DNA of 64,000 nucleotides, taken from NCBI GenBank assembly GCA_022836615.1, contig MU405249.1:124001-188000 (forward strand), in the 5' to 3' direction. This document shows, piece by piece, positions 25,221 to 37,056 of the stretch. The position numbers and the translations under genes were made by a program. Origin of the DNA: Annulohypoxylon bovei var. microspora (Eukaryota > Ascomycota > Sordariomycetes > Xylariales > Hypoxylaceae). The notes beneath the pieces are model-generated. The model ran no database searches and was not told the DNA's origin. It saw only the letters and a list, made by a program, of their open reading frames with translations. Numbering within the stretch: the stretch's first letter is position 1; each line of letters begins with the position of its first letter.

Positions 25221-26768
25221 TTATGGAGAACCACTTGGCGCCCCAAGTACCTGGAAGCTATTTACCAAAGGCGTAGCATTAGCCTGCGTGATGCGCAGGC
25301 GAATCCTATTTGTCTCAACAGGCACGCTTAACCCATCGATACGCTTGTACCCCAACGATGTGCCCGTGACGAGTGTCGTGTATGTGCCGTTTACAACCGC
25401 GTCGATCGTGTATCCCCCTATACGCTGGCCTAAGGCAATATGCTCCTGCGTAATGAAGGCGTCGACCGTGTAGATACCGTTCAAGTCGACTTCAAGCGAG
25501 CTAGTCGTCTCATTGTCGTTGATCGCCCAGTACGTGTCCTTATTACCGTCAAGTACGTTGGCCGGTCCGTAGAGCATAGGGTTGCCGTCGCGAACACTGC
25601 TTGCGTTTACCGAGAGTCCCGGCGTGAGCACCGGGCGATTGAGAAACGCGTCACGCTGAGACTTGAATTGCAGTAGAATGTCCACATCACCTTGGACAAC
25701 CTGCCCAGTCGTATCGGGAGGGACGTCTAGCAAAAGATTCACGCTTCGGCCCACCGACTGCAGATACATGTTCATCAAGGTGTCAGCCGTCTTGGACTGC
25801 TCGTCGGCGTGGTAAAACCAGCCGTCCCGTAGACGCGCATCTGCTTCCGCCGGCGTCCAGTAAATACCGTCGCGAACCCCAGTCTGGAGCTCGTCGCCCG
25901 AGTAGTGCGTTTCATCCTGCGTCCGGCTGATGGTGTGCCAATTCGTCGCCACCGTTACGCCGTCCTCGTTGCCTACCCATCGCGCGTCAACACCCTGATG
26001 CCCCCACATGATCGCGCCTGGCTGGTACTCGCGGATGATGTTGCGGAAATCCGTCCAGTTAAACGTCTGCACAGTATCAGACCCGCTGTTCCCATCAAGC
26101 CATAACTCGGACACCTGGATGGGAGAGCCGTCACTGAGCTTCGTCGTCACCAGCTCCGTCAGCTGCTGGGCATAGAGTTCGTTGTAGTCTCCCGGTGTAT
26201 CGTCCCCGAAAATCTGCGGTTCGTCATAAATCGTGTCGGTCAAGTTTGGTTTCGGCATAGCGGGATCGCGATGGATATCCCACGGCGACAGATAGATGCC
26301 AAATTTGATACCGTACTTCTCCGCAGAAGCGGCTGCCATTTGCACCACGTCGGCGTTAAGGCCCTGAGCAACGCGATCTTTTGCCCACTTCCCGTTGCCG
26401 ATCTTATACGTTGTAGTGTTTGTATCCCACAGCGCCATGCCGTCGTGATGCTTTGCCGTCAGGATCATTCCCGCCATACCGGCATCCACGAACGACTTGG
26501 CCCATTGATCCGTGTCTAGCGCTGTCGGCGCAAACACGTCGGGTGTACTCTGGCTCGTTCCCCATTCTTCATTTGTGAATGTATTGGGGCCAAAGTGAAC
26601 GAATGCGTAGTATTCTAGCCGATGCCATTCAAGCTGGTTGGTGGATGGTGTTTGCAAATAAGCTGCAGGCGGAGCCTGACTATACGCCACCGTCGACAGC
26701 CAACTCACAACATTGATGAAGAATAAAGTCCATCGTCGGCCGGATACAGCCCACGCCTTTGCCAACAT
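25221..26768 (-). CDS. Secreted alpha-L-fucosidase, GH29, with C-terminal F5/8-type domain
   Basis: This single-exon gene encodes 515 residues from the ATG at 26768; the frame extends upstream but without an ATG. The N-terminus (TLFFINVVSWLSTVAYSQA) looks like a signal peptide, so an extracellular enzyme that releases L-fucose from glycans is likely. GH29 motifs are VHFGPNTF near residue 58, AKHHDGMALW at about 105-114, YLSPWD at about 159-164, and SELWLDGN with D225 as the probable nucleophile. Residues from about 385 form a discoidin/F5/8 (CBM32-like) domain (NVLDGNKDTYWA, ending with RIRLRI), expected to bind sugars. Several N-glycosylation sequons are present. Length and architecture fit fungal and bacterial GH29 enzymes. 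Its lack of introns and position near the AT block suggest accessory content, but transfer is not shown. Confidence 0.9.
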   Translation of the reverse strand: MLAKAWAVSGRRWTLFFINVVSWLSTVAYSQAPPAAYLQTPSTNQLEWHRLEYYAFVHFGPNTFTNEEWGTSQSTPDVFAPTALDTDQWAKSFVDAGMAGMILTAKHHDGMALWDTNTTTYKIGNGKWAKDRVAQGLNADVVQMAAASAEKYGIKFGIYLSPWDIHRDPAMPKPNLTDTIYDEPQIFGDDTPGDYNELYAQQLTELVTTKLSDGSPIQVSELWLDGNSGSDTVQTFNWTDFRNIIREYQPGAIMWGHQGVDARWVGNEDGVTVATNWHTISRTQDETHYSGDELQTGVRDGIYWTPAEADARLRDGWFYHADEQSKTADTLMNMYLQSVGRSVNLLLDVPPDTTGQVVQGDVDILLQFKSQRDAFLNRPVLTPGLSVNASSVRDGNPMLYGPANVLDGNKDTYWAINDNETTSSLEVDLNGIYTVDAFITQEHIALGQRIGGYTIDAVVNGTYTTLVTGTSLGYKRIDGLSVPVETNRIRLRITQANATPLVNSFQVLGAPSGSP

Positions 26769-27600
26769 TGCAATCTTAAAAGTATACAAGTACGTTGATA
26801 TGAATAGCAACAGTGCATTCTTGGCTCAAGAAGCCCCAATTCGCGAACAAACCACATTGGGAAATGCTTCTCGAAATGATCTGGCTATGTAGCATTTTCC
26901 CGGCTTCTCACTCCCGTATCAGGCGGGGATTCTCTGTTAAGGTTCGTACCGAGAGGGTCCATGACTGGTGGAACTTGGTCTGAGATTTGCCGTGTTCCAT
27001 ATCGGGAAGTTGCTTAGGATAGAGGTAGAATAAGGATAATGATAAACAGATAAGGACCTTATTATGAGAATATCATATTTCTTGATATGAAGACTGTAAA
27101 AGTTATAGAAATGGGGTCAACTGTTTTGAGGTAAAGGAGTGGAACATGTAGAGCATAAGATTTTCAGGGGTAAACACAGAGAAGATAATTTACAAACCTC
27201 TAGGTATATAAGAGAGAGAGTTATCCCAAAAAACAATTTGCTATGTGCTTAACGGATGCTATTGGCAAGATCATGACTACCAGCATGAATTTGATGTTGT
27301 TTAGTTGAAATAAGGGATATTATATGTACCCAGGTACCAGGAGTTTCGTTTGTGCGAAGTCATTATTGGTAAGCAATTCTGATCTCGTTTGAAATCGCAT
27401 GCCGAATCTTTCGCCATATCACGTGATGACGTCATCCTCCAGGATCGTGCCATCGGTCTTTAGAGCTCGTCCGACCTTAGCATCTTTTAGACTATTTTCT
27501 TTACTTAACAAACTTTCGGATCTCGAAGTCTTTCGTTTTCCGCCCAATTAAACCCTGAAGACATTTCTGTCGCTCATTACCCTCAGCCCTATAACACAAA
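26769..27600. other. Divergent intergenic region between fucosidase and mcr1
   Basis: This region is shared upstream sequence of the minus-strand fucosidase and plus-strand mcr1. It contains a composite E-box/CRE site at 27419-27434. No other gene is seen. Confidence 0.6.
27419..27434. promoter_or_regulatory. Composite E-box plus CRE palindromes upstream of mcr1
   Basis: TCACGTGA (27419-27426) is followed directly by TGACGTCA (27427-27434), about 170 bp before the mcr1 ATG. CACGTG is the core recognised by bHLH factors such as SREBP and Cbf1 types. TGACGTCA is the CRE bound by bZIP Atf/CREB factors. The function is inferred from the motifs only. Confidence 0.5.
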
Positions 27601-28785
27601 ATGTTCGCCAGATCAGCATTCCGCGCGGCCCAGCCGCTAAAGCGAGTAAGTTCAACGCACGACAGCTTCCGGAGCTCCGAGCTCCAGCTTTAGGAGGGAG
27701 AGCTCGAAAATTTACACAAATCCCTTAATTGTAACCCAATTGGAATCTAATGGCCACTTTTTGTACTCTAGAATCTCCTATCGCGATCCTATGCGACCGA
27801 ACCCGCGAAGGGCGGTTCCTCCAACACCCTCCTCTACGGCCTGGGCGCTGTCGGCGTAGCGGGCGCTGGTTACTACTTCTTCGCGGGGTCATCTAAGGTA
27901 GATTCGGCTGCGGCTAAGGCCAAGGAAGCTGTGAGCGGCCCACCGAAGAACGCCTTTACCGGCGGTGACCAGGGCTTCATCTCCCTCCTGCTGAAGGACG
28001 TCGAGATTATCAACCACAACACCAAGAAGTTCATCTTCAAGCTACCAGAAGATGATCAGGTTTCGGGTATGGTCGTCACGAGCGCGCTCCTGACAAAGTT
28101 CCAAAACGAGGGGCAGAAGCCGGTCGTACGGCCGTACACCCCTACAAGCGATACAGGTAAGTCGCCGCTTTAAAATTTAGGAAGCAAGAAGCTGTGGCTG
28201 ATGCGGGGTTCTACAGATGCCAAGGGTTACATGGAGCTCATCGTCAAGAAGTACCCCAACGGCCCTATGTCGACACACATGCACGACATGGTACCGGGCC
28301 AGCGCCTCGACTTCAAGGGGCCGCTGCCCAAGTACCCGTGGACGGCCAACAAGCACGAGCACATCGCGCTGGTCGCGGGCGGCACGGGCATCACGCCCAT
28401 GTACCAGCTGGCGCACGCCATCTTCAAGAACCCCGAGGACAAGACCAAGGTGACGCTCATCTTCGGCAACGTGTCCGAGGAGGACATCCTGCTGAAGCGC
28501 GAGTTCGAGCACCTCGAGAACACCTACCCCCAGCGCTTCCGCGCCTTCTACGTCCTCGACAACCCGCCCAAGGAGTGGGTCGGCGCCAAGGGCTACATCA
28601 CCAAGGACCTGCTCAAGACCGTCCTGCCCGAGCCCAAGAGCGAGAACATCAAGGTCTTCGTCTGCGGCCCCCCGGGCCTGTACAAGGCGCTCTCCGGCAA
28701 CAAGGTCAGCCCGACGGACCAGGGCGAGCTGTCCGGAATTCTCAAGGAGCTGGGCTACTCGAAAGATCAGGTTTACAAGTTTTAA
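27601..28785 (+). CDS. mcr1: NADH-cytochrome b5 reductase, mitochondrial type
   Basis: Three exons (27601-27645, 27772-28156, 28217-28785) encode 332 residues; the introns are 126 bp (GTAAGT...TCTAG) and 60 bp (GTAAGT...TACAG). The N-terminus is basic and Ser/Arg-rich, followed by a hydrophobic segment at about 35-53, matching the mitochondrial targeting and membrane anchor of Mcr1. The flavin domain carries RPYTPTSD (135-142). The NADH domain carries GGTGITPM (198-205) and CGPPG (293-297). The enzyme passes electrons from NADH through FAD to cytochrome b5 and supports sterol synthesis and reduction of oxidised ascorbate-type radicals. Length is typical for the family. Exon 3 is markedly GC-rich at third positions, consistent with good expression. 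A TCACGTGA/TGACGTCA site lies upstream. Confidence 0.93.
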
Positions 28786-31700
28786 GAGTTTGGCGAGCGA
28801 GCGAGCATGCATGCGGTTATAGACTAACTGATGTTGATGTTGGCGCGAGAGCGAAGGCGTCGGCTTTGCGAGTTGGACTGATAGACAGATTCTTCTGTGG
28901 GATAGATGGACGGGCCTCTTTGCGACCAAAATGCAAATACCTAGATAGTCCACCTCGGTGTATTCTAGTTAGCATGATACTGGATTGATCACTACCTAGT
29001 AAGACAAGTCCATGGCGTTCGCCTCCCTCTACGTAGTTGGTGACCCAGATTGCTGTGCTTGCGGAGGTCGCAAAATTTTGAAACACGCCTTCTTTCCTTG
29101 CGATTTCATTTGCTAAGCTAGTATATTAAACTGTCCCCGAGTGACGAGTGAGCCATCATCGACATCTTTGAAAGCGATGACAAAAAGTGACACCATCGTC
29201 GCGTCCTCGCAAACTCCATTGAGAAAAAAAAGCCATCTCGATCTCGGCAAGATTCATCCGTCTAAATTGATGATGGCCAGGCCGACGCCCCTTTTCCTCT
29301 CCCTGCACATAAGCTGACGAGGAACATTCTGCCTCATCTCCAAAGCAAGTAAGCAATTCGCGAAGGGCATCGCAAAAGCACGTCTGGGAACACAAGACCA
29401 TCACGATGACAGGAATAGCAACACGTGGCTGTCTTACTCGCATACCCACGCCGCCTCAGTCATCGACTCACCACTATATTCTAAGTACTGTATGTATGGC
29501 GCGAGAGCGCAAGCAGCATCTAGACTTTCTGCGTAGAAGCGCCCGGCCGACGCAATAATAAAAGAGTCGCCAGCACGCGTCAGCGCAATCTCGCTTCCTA
29601 GGTAGGCTGCGGACAAGCGTTCTTAGAGGAGCGTCGTGGTAGACGATGCGAAAGAACGAGGGGACAAGGGTACTTGCGCGAGAGGTATAAGTTTTACGTA
29701 CTCGATGGAACGGAACGCAGACGCAGGCTACCGAGAACGCTCTCCGAGGGGGGGCGTTCGGTCCAGAATCCTCGCATCGCCCGTCACGGCCTACCAAGGC
29801 GAGAGCATCCGGCGGCGAGGCGAAGCGCCCAGCCCCCTTAGTACATATGTACGTACATACCACCCCTGAGCAGCAGACATAGAGATCTATGTATGTATGT
29901 ATGCTTGTTGCTTACACACGCGGCGGCGGCACGCCATCGTCAATTCCCGGGTCTCTCTTGGTAGTAGGTAGCGAGTAGGTAAATCTGTCCAGCCCCGAGA
30001 GTCGAGACGATGTTGCGTTCCCCCCCATCGCGAGATCCCGGCTCAGCCAACTGCGCGCTTCGGGCGTCGGGCGTCTCGCAAGAGGGGCGCTGGTATGTGG
30101 GCAATATATGCTGTGGAACGAGACGCCTCGCCAAAAAGCCCTGCCCAACAACTCGCCTGGCTGCTTGGTAAGAGATCTCCTAATAGGGGGGAAATTCTAA
30201 GTCCGAAAAGTACCTTTGTTTCCTTTCCCATTGATGCGGTAGCAATTAATTACCTACTTGCTCGTTAGCTACCAAATTAGTGCCTACCTCGGTAGCTAGA
30301 CACCCAGCTAGCCATGCTTCCATCGATATTCGATGGCTGCCGCGCATACATACGCATGCCGGCTAAAACTGACACCCAGGCCACGCGCCGACATGTGGCC
30401 GACTAGTACCTGGAGCCGGATCCCGCGATTCCATATACACAGCTAGCACGCATGCGCATTCCACAGAGTAACAGATGGCGATCTGGCTCTTGGCATCGGG
30501 AGATTCGCTCGCGAATCCCACGTGCGAGGGGAGGGAGCTGGACGTAGGAGAATCGCCTATTGGTTTCTGACATTGGTTACACGATGATTGGCGACATCAG
30601 CCTCCCGATTGACGAAATGACTCGTTTTATTTTATTTTATTTTATTTTTCTCTTGCTGTGTGGGTGTGGTTGCAGGTTAAAATGCAGATCCGGGGTATGC
30701 CCTGCCATGGTACGGTACTTTTGCTCGCTCTTCTTTACCAGGCTAGGTACCTACCAGCCAATCCTTTGGATCTGGGGAAAGGAATGCGGGAGCGAGGAGG
30801 GTTGTATTTAGGAGAATTTATCCAGCCGCAAGGTAGATTTGCTAAGCGAGAGGCGCCGGGGAGACTGAAAAGAAGCCTTCGTCTTTGGAACTTTTCACGT
30901 GAAGTGGGTTCCTTAAAGACGCAAATTCAATTAACCCCCTTTTAGGGGCCGATCGCGTTTTTGTGATCGTCGGTGTTCACGGGAGTGTGCATGTTTGCTT
31001 GGAGAAATGCCTCATCGAGATATCCGTCTGTTAAGTAGGACACGTAACTTACCTCCCTAGGTTATAGCTAGCTAAGTCAGAGATGTTGTTGTATTGTCAT
31101 AAGTTGTTATAATTGAGTTGAGTGATCACGTTGGTTGTAACTCAATTCTGTGGGCGGACCGTAGACTCGGGTTTAGAAGAGTGACGCTGATTGACGTTGT
31201 TTGCGAACCTAAAGTTAAAGGAACCGTAACAATCGATACCTAGTGTTTGACTAGGAGGTAGCCAGGCACATGAAGTAGATGCAGGAACGAGCGTTGCACC
31301 GGTCGAATTAGGTCAGGGTATCCCATTCACCAGTCATGTTAAAGTACATTGCGTAGAAGGAACGGGAATTTGGTTAGAGGCCGAGGCCAATGGCATTATG
31401 AGGACGTGGCCTAATATGCTTAAGAGTTCTGAGGGTCACGAGATGAATATTATTCCATTCAAAGAAAACAAATAGAAAAATCAAATCGTGGCCATTTTAA
31501 TACAGTTTGTCCGAATTAAAATCATGAGACAAAACGCGGCTTCCTAAATTTTCATGTGAGGGTATTGGTCTTTGCCCGAATATATGACGTCAGTGCCGCC
31601 GTGGCGGAGCTAAGTATCCGCTCAGTCCGGAGTACATCATTGTAATAAGTCTCTGTTTTGACGTGACTTGTGTTAATGTTGCTTGGTAAATTCTACAATT

Positions 31701-31843
31701 CAAATTTGTGCCGTATATTCTTTTTCATTAAACTCTCGAAATTGACTTCAATGAAATAAACCCGCCATTGCACGTTTTTATTGAACTGCAAGGGGTATGT
31801 CGCTGTCAGCATACCAATTCATCAGACTCACTTACACGCGAGA
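28786..31843. other. 3-kb intergenic region
   Basis: No convincing gene is seen on either strand. The longest frames (29474-29863 minus, 30560-30945 plus) have no family resemblance and no splice structure. A TTTTA pentanucleotide repeat occurs at about 30625-30650. The right end is the promoter of the PAF-acetylhydrolase gene. Confidence 0.55.
31585..31592. promoter_or_regulatory. CRE palindrome upstream of the PAF-acetylhydrolase-like gene
   Basis: TGACGTCA lies about 250 bp before the ATG at 31844. It is the consensus for bZIP Atf/CREB factors. It is the same octamer as the one upstream of mcr1. Confidence 0.4.
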
Positions 31844-33544
31844 ATGGAAACCGAAAAATCCCAAGATGCCGGAAATCGACGGCAAAAGCCAGGCCGAAGC
31901 CCACCACGCACGTTCAGGGAACACCTGTTCCACAGGCTGCCAGATTATGCCGGCCCGTACAGCGTGGGCGTTATGGAGGTAGAGGTGCCTGTACGCGAGC
32001 CGCGGACGTTTTCACACATCAAGCGGAATCATATGCATGCGCTGCGCATGGATACAGTCCTCTTCTCTATTTTCTATCCCTGCGATACCTCGTCTTACGC
32101 ATCCGACCAGGGGAAAAGCCCATCTAAACCCACGTGGTTACCGAGGCCGCGCGCCTTGACCAGCAAGGGGTATGCGAAGTTCTTTAATGTGCCACATTTG
32201 CCTGTTACCGCATATATTGCGGCTACAACCATGTTTACCAAGCTTCCGGCTTTTCGGAATGCCAAGCTTGCTGGTTGCTACGCCGACGCGTCGCCTCGCT
32301 CATCTTCTAGTGATCAGAGTCAAGACACACTAACGGAAAGGGGGGAAGCGAAGGCCAAGTTCCCAGTCATTTTCTTTAGCCATGGGTTAGGAGGCTCCCG
32401 AACGTGCTATAGCGCCGTATGCGGAGAATTAGCTAGTAACGGCTTCATCGTCGTTGCGATGGAACATCGAGATGGTAGTGGTGCGCGTTCCTATGTCAAC
32501 ATTCCGCCGAGCGGGAAGCTGGCGTCTGATCTAAAGACTGGTGATCCGAACCCAAAACGTTATTACAAGGTTGATTACATCTTCCCTCAAGATAATGCTC
32601 AAGACACATCTCCACACAATACTCAAGGCGTGGACACTGAACTCAGGCACGCCCAGATTGAAATGCGCATGTCTGAGATCGAAGAGGCCTATTATGCTCT
32701 AGAGCTTCTTAACAATGGGCAAGGTGATAAGATTCATGAGAATAACCTGAGAAAGAAAGGCAATGCCGGATCAAGTTCTAAGGGGTTGGAAGGCATCGAT
32801 TGGTCTGACTGGGAAGGCAGACTTCAGCTAAGGAATGTCACGGTGATGGGTCACTCTTTTGGCGCAGCAACGACAGCTGAGATCGTTCGTCAAGGTGACC
32901 GTTTCCCTTATATTGGTCAAGGTATCCTACTCGACGCATGGGGACAAGCAATACCGAAGTCAGGAGAGATAACTCACCAAGCATTGCATAAGCCTCTCCT
33001 GGCTATCAACTCTGAAGCATTTATGCACTGGCCTGAGAACTTTAAGAGAATAAGCGATATTGCCAGAGAGACCAAAGACGGGGGTGCTCTCTGCTGGATG
33101 ATGACCATCAAAGGTTCCACTCATTTAACTCAGACTGATTTTGCCATATTGTATCCGCAGTGGATGTCGATGTTTATGAAAACAATGGTTAATCCGAGAC
33201 GGGCAGTATACCTAACTGTAAACTCTTCCTTGGAATTCTTAAGCCGGGTACTACCTCCTGAGTTTACCACCGGGAATGCCTGGATCAACGAAGGGATTCT
33301 TCAAACAGAAGTCCTTGTTACGGATAAGTTGCCACTCGAACATCGACCGAACGACAAGTGGACGGCTTCTCGTCTTAGGATACCCAATGAGTTATGGCTT
33401 CGAACTACCCAATGGATTCGACGGAGATCCAAAGCATCGACGGTAGCTACTGATCGAAAAGGGAAGCCATTGATAGGTTTGGCGAACTATGCGCCTGGGA
33501 GCGAGGTTTGGATGCATCTCAGTCCAACCCGGGAAGAGCCGTAA
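31844..33544 (+). CDS. Platelet-activating factor acetylhydrolase-like phospholipase (PAF-AH, alpha/beta hydrolase)
   Basis: This single-exon gene encodes 566 residues from the ATG at 31844; the frame reaches further upstream only through a non-ATG codon. The catalytic triad of the family is readable: Ser in MGHSFGA (residue 338), Asp in LLDAWG (about 364) and His in KGSTHLTQTDF (about 427). The oxyanion-loop motif is FFSHGLGGSR, followed by the typical VVAMEHRDGS. These features place it with PAF-AH, which hydrolyses the short or oxidised sn-2 acyl chain of phospholipids. There is no signal peptide or clear membrane segment, so it is probably intracellular. The N-terminal 90 residues are basic and low-complexity, and fungal homologs are often this long. 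It has no operon-like partner; the neighbouring genes are kilobases away. Confidence 0.85.
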   Translation: METEKSQDAGNRRQKPGRSPPRTFREHLFHRLPDYAGPYSVGVMEVEVPVREPRTFSHIKRNHMHALRMDTVLFSIFYPCDTSSYASDQGKSPSKPTWLPRPRALTSKGYAKFFNVPHLPVTAYIAATTMFTKLPAFRNAKLAGCYADASPRSSSSDQSQDTLTERGEAKAKFPVIFFSHGLGGSRTCYSAVCGELASNGFIVVAMEHRDGSGARSYVNIPPSGKLASDLKTGDPNPKRYYKVDYIFPQDNAQDTSPHNTQGVDTELRHAQIEMRMSEIEEAYYALELLNNGQGDKIHENNLRKKGNAGSSSKGLEGIDWSDWEGRLQLRNVTVMGHSFGAATTAEIVRQGDRFPYIGQGILLDAWGQAIPKSGEITHQALHKPLLAINSEAFMHWPENFKRISDIARETKDGGALCWMMTIKGSTHLTQTDFAILYPQWMSMFMKTMVNPRRAVYLTVNSSLEFLSRVLPPEFTTGNAWINEGILQTEVLVTDKLPLEHRPNDKWTASRLRIPNELWLRTTQWIRRRSKASTVATDRKGKPLIGLANYAPGSEVWMHLSPTREEP

Positions 33545-36500
33545 CATGCGATTCGGTGGAGTTAAGGGATTGTTCTATACCATGCGCCTTGCATGATATC
33601 TAGTCTGTGTTCGGTGCTTGGAGTACGGGAACGCGTTACCGGATGCTTCGGAGATACCTTTTGACAAATGACTTTCTGTAGTTTGTAGGTAATAAAAAAA
33701 CATCTGCACTCAGATCAAAGTCCTTGGCTACATGATATTGATATGTATTTGCAGGGCCGAGGCCAGCAAGGACACCGAATCTCGATATGTATATGGATCG
33801 GACCAGAGCCTGGCGTGATCGATATATGTATGTACGTACAATGTTCACGCGACTGCTTATGGAGTACAATACATAAGCGTGCATAATTGGCGTCGAATAG
33901 CCGCTCTCCCCTTAGTCGTGGACAGGGATAATGCCGACTGTGGCTAGAGAAGCTAAGAACCCAGAAATAGAAATACGAGATGAGGCTCACAGTAACAAAG
34001 ATGATTTCTGACGCCTCAGATGCAGCTGTAGCCAAGTGCAGGAATGCAGGAATTGCTAAAAATCGTTCCCATCATCCGGTCCAGCCAGCCCATTAGCCAT
34101 CGAATGTTGGCTCGATTATGAGTTTTTCCTAGGTAATAAGTACTGTACCTAGGCCACACATGGTCAAAATATTTCCGATGTCGTCAGATCCCGCCTGAGC
34201 TATGACATCGAAGCGGTCAGCGTGATACAATACAATAACTCTGCAGAGAATTACGACATCGCGAAGCACAGGCAGTATGCCGTTCTAGAACAAGATCAGC
34301 TACAGACCTGATACAGTAATTAAAATATGAGGGCATTTTGAGTCTCTGCAAATAAATAAAGTAGCAGCTCATGTGGACAGCTTGCACGTCGTTGACTGGG
34401 GAGAGGCTGATGGTTCACGCATGGCACCGTCGGCTTCTAGTCGTGCCCAGATTCGATGTTCCGGGGCTGTTGCCATCTCGTGGTTGCATTGCGTACAGGC
34501 ACATGTAGGCCAAAATTGACAGGCGTGGCGAAATGCGGAGTTGGAGGGTAGCTGGAAGGCCAGAGCAAGAATTGAGCGAGGCAAATAGTAGTAAATCAGA
34601 GTAGGTATAGGGGTGTCAAACGGCTATTCCGACCGGTTAAAGAGGATAACACCGTTCCGATGAGATGGATTCGCATAGGTAGGTCGCATCGTGAGGGATG
34701 GGTTTTTATTGTTTTCGGTAACGTGCCCGAAATGGGGAATTATCTTGGCACCTCCGGATGAATATTTATTATTTTGTCTATCCTTTACTAATGCCTAGTA
34801 GAAGGACTGGTCGATCATGGCCTGAAATGCGAATAGTAGTTGACGGGGCCCCTCATTCGAAACCAGGCTGAACCTAGAGGTTTGACGGCAATGTTTCTCT
34901 CGTAGACGAACAGGTAATCAGAGAATGAGTAATGAATGACTGACTGCCTTGCTTCCTAGAGCCACGAACATGCGAGACAATGCAGGTACCTGATTAAATA
35001 ACTCAACGTAAGCAGTACCTAGCAATGTTACAGGGCTCAACCATGATCGGACTTTTGAAGCATCATAGCTTAGGTACGAAGAAATGCAGGTTTCAATCCC
35101 AAAATCTTGGAAGGCCCGTATCGAGTTTTCAGCTGGACAGATTGATGTAAGGTATTGTGCTGTATGTAGCTTCCGTCCAATAAGCGACGAATTGGGTTCC
35201 TGGAAGTAGCCGCTAACAACGAACTATACACTAACACTATGAAGCACTAATGTCACTTCTATGCAGATATATGTACCTACCTACATGTAAGTACCTACCT
35301 TAAAAAGACAACATCATGTCTCTCTCGCTAATCGCACAGTCGTATTCCAATTATTCCATTCTTGTCTCTCTAATCCACTTTCCTTCTAAACTTCAAGGTT
35401 GTATTAAAGTCAAGTATGTATCTGATCTAGTTCAGCACTGTCATAGCGTCTATACATTGCCCTCCTCACAAGTTACGACTAGTACGGCTTAGAAATTCTA
35501 AGCTTTTGATATAAACTACCTACAATACCTACTTAACTTACTGTTTCTTCGATCTATGGCTGTGATGGTGGGCCTTCCAATGAAGATGTAGCTTGCCGGA
35601 TGTAGAATAGATACATACATAGTTTCTCTTAAGGTGCATTGGGCACTGCATTTGCCACCTGCGTATTTACATGCAAAAGCCTCATCATTGGTATATAGTG
35701 ATGTACCTAGCCAAAAAGACTAACAGAATCCCATTTCTTACCTGTAACGTAGCGTGCAGCGAACGATGACTTGCCTGGTCTAAATATTGTACTTGTACAG
35801 GTAGAACCCCAGCGCTTAATGGATTGAACATTCAACATTGAATGTTGAATGTACCTAGGTACAGTGTGTATTGTACAATACATACATAGTGGGGTATAGT
35901 TAAGTTTAGCGGACGGAGACCCGTAAGGCAGTGCAATCCTTGTCTCCCGGCCCGTAACCTAACAGCCCTAAGCCGACTGTTTTTCTGTTTTTGGCAACAA
36001 CTGCTGTTCACTTAAAGTCCAATCATTAGGAAACATCGGTTTAGTCAATTGGGAATTAAGGAACTTAAGGTTTAGTTAGTTGACTTATCAACTCCGACAG
36101 GCCGTTTCTTCTTTCCCCATCTCGTGTATCTCGTGTCGATCATAGGGTCCACGATACAAGTTGCTCCCTGTTTCTTTACTCTTTACTTGTCTTCGGTTGG
36201 TAGCTTGCATACAATGTCTCTCTAGGCCTGTAATCTGTAGGTGAATGGAAAGCCACCAAAATACAGAAAACAAACGCCTCCACGTTCCTGTCACCAATGT
36301 GAACTTTCACTTTTCTCTCCCTTTTCCTGCTTTCTACTCTCTGCTTTCTACTTTCTATTTTCTAACTAGCAATCCGCATAGTCATTATTTCAGTCCTTCG
36401 TTTCTAGAATGTTTGCTGCAAGTCTATTCATTGTTTAATACCTACATACAAGACGACATTGTATCTATCTAATCTAATTCAATCCGATCTAATCTATCAA

Positions 36501-37056
36501 CTCTACCCCACGACATTTACGAAAATAGCGTGCTCGCTCGTTAGTCACGAAAACCACCAAGCTTTACTATCGTGATACCCAAAACCGCCTACCCAATGTC
36601 TTTCTTTACCAACCTCATATTAAGTGACTAGGTACTTGCTGTACTTCTAGCTATCCTTTGTAAGTAAAACTACATAAGACGGGCAGGTAAACTGACCCTA
36701 ACTAATTTCGCTACAACCAGCCTAGCAAGTCCCGGACCCCAGATAGAAACACGGCTATACGGCCATACGCATCTGGAAGTCAAGACGAGCGCACTATCTA
36801 CCACTGCCGGGCCTTCTATCGTCTAGAGAGACCGACCAGAAATAGCACTATCCAGTTGGCTTATTCTCTTACCAAACGTGGTGCATCTATACCCCGGCGA
36901 CCCGGCCCTTTTTCCCAGTGCGCGTCCGCGTCTGCGTCGTCTGCGTCTGCTAGTCCTCCTAATCAATATACCTGGCATCCGAGTTGCTAACCCAAAACAA
37001 TTATTGGGATTTACCTTTGCTACATACGAATATACCAGTTGACGCGTAACCTCAAT
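33545..37056. other. 3.5-kb intergenic region, probably including a long 5' leader
   Basis: No gene is supported on either strand; short frames at 33636-34035, 34369-34584 and 36088-36472 have no domains and several lack an ATG. The segment 36290-36520 is pyrimidine-rich (CTTTCTACTCTCTGCTTTC), and 36920-36955 repeats GCGTC, as often seen in fungal promoters and leaders. Dispersed ACCTAGGT/AGGTACCT motifs occur near 34131, 35280 and 35853. Confidence 0.5.

Noticed and set aside
28177..28953. Minus-strand frame of 258 codons
   Set aside because: It is antisense to the strongly supported NADH-cytochrome b5 reductase exon and has no recognisable domain.
29474..29863. Minus-strand frame of 129 codons, and nearby frames at 29156-30231
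   Set aside because: No family resemblance, intron pattern or conserved motif. Composition is like the surrounding intergenic DNA.
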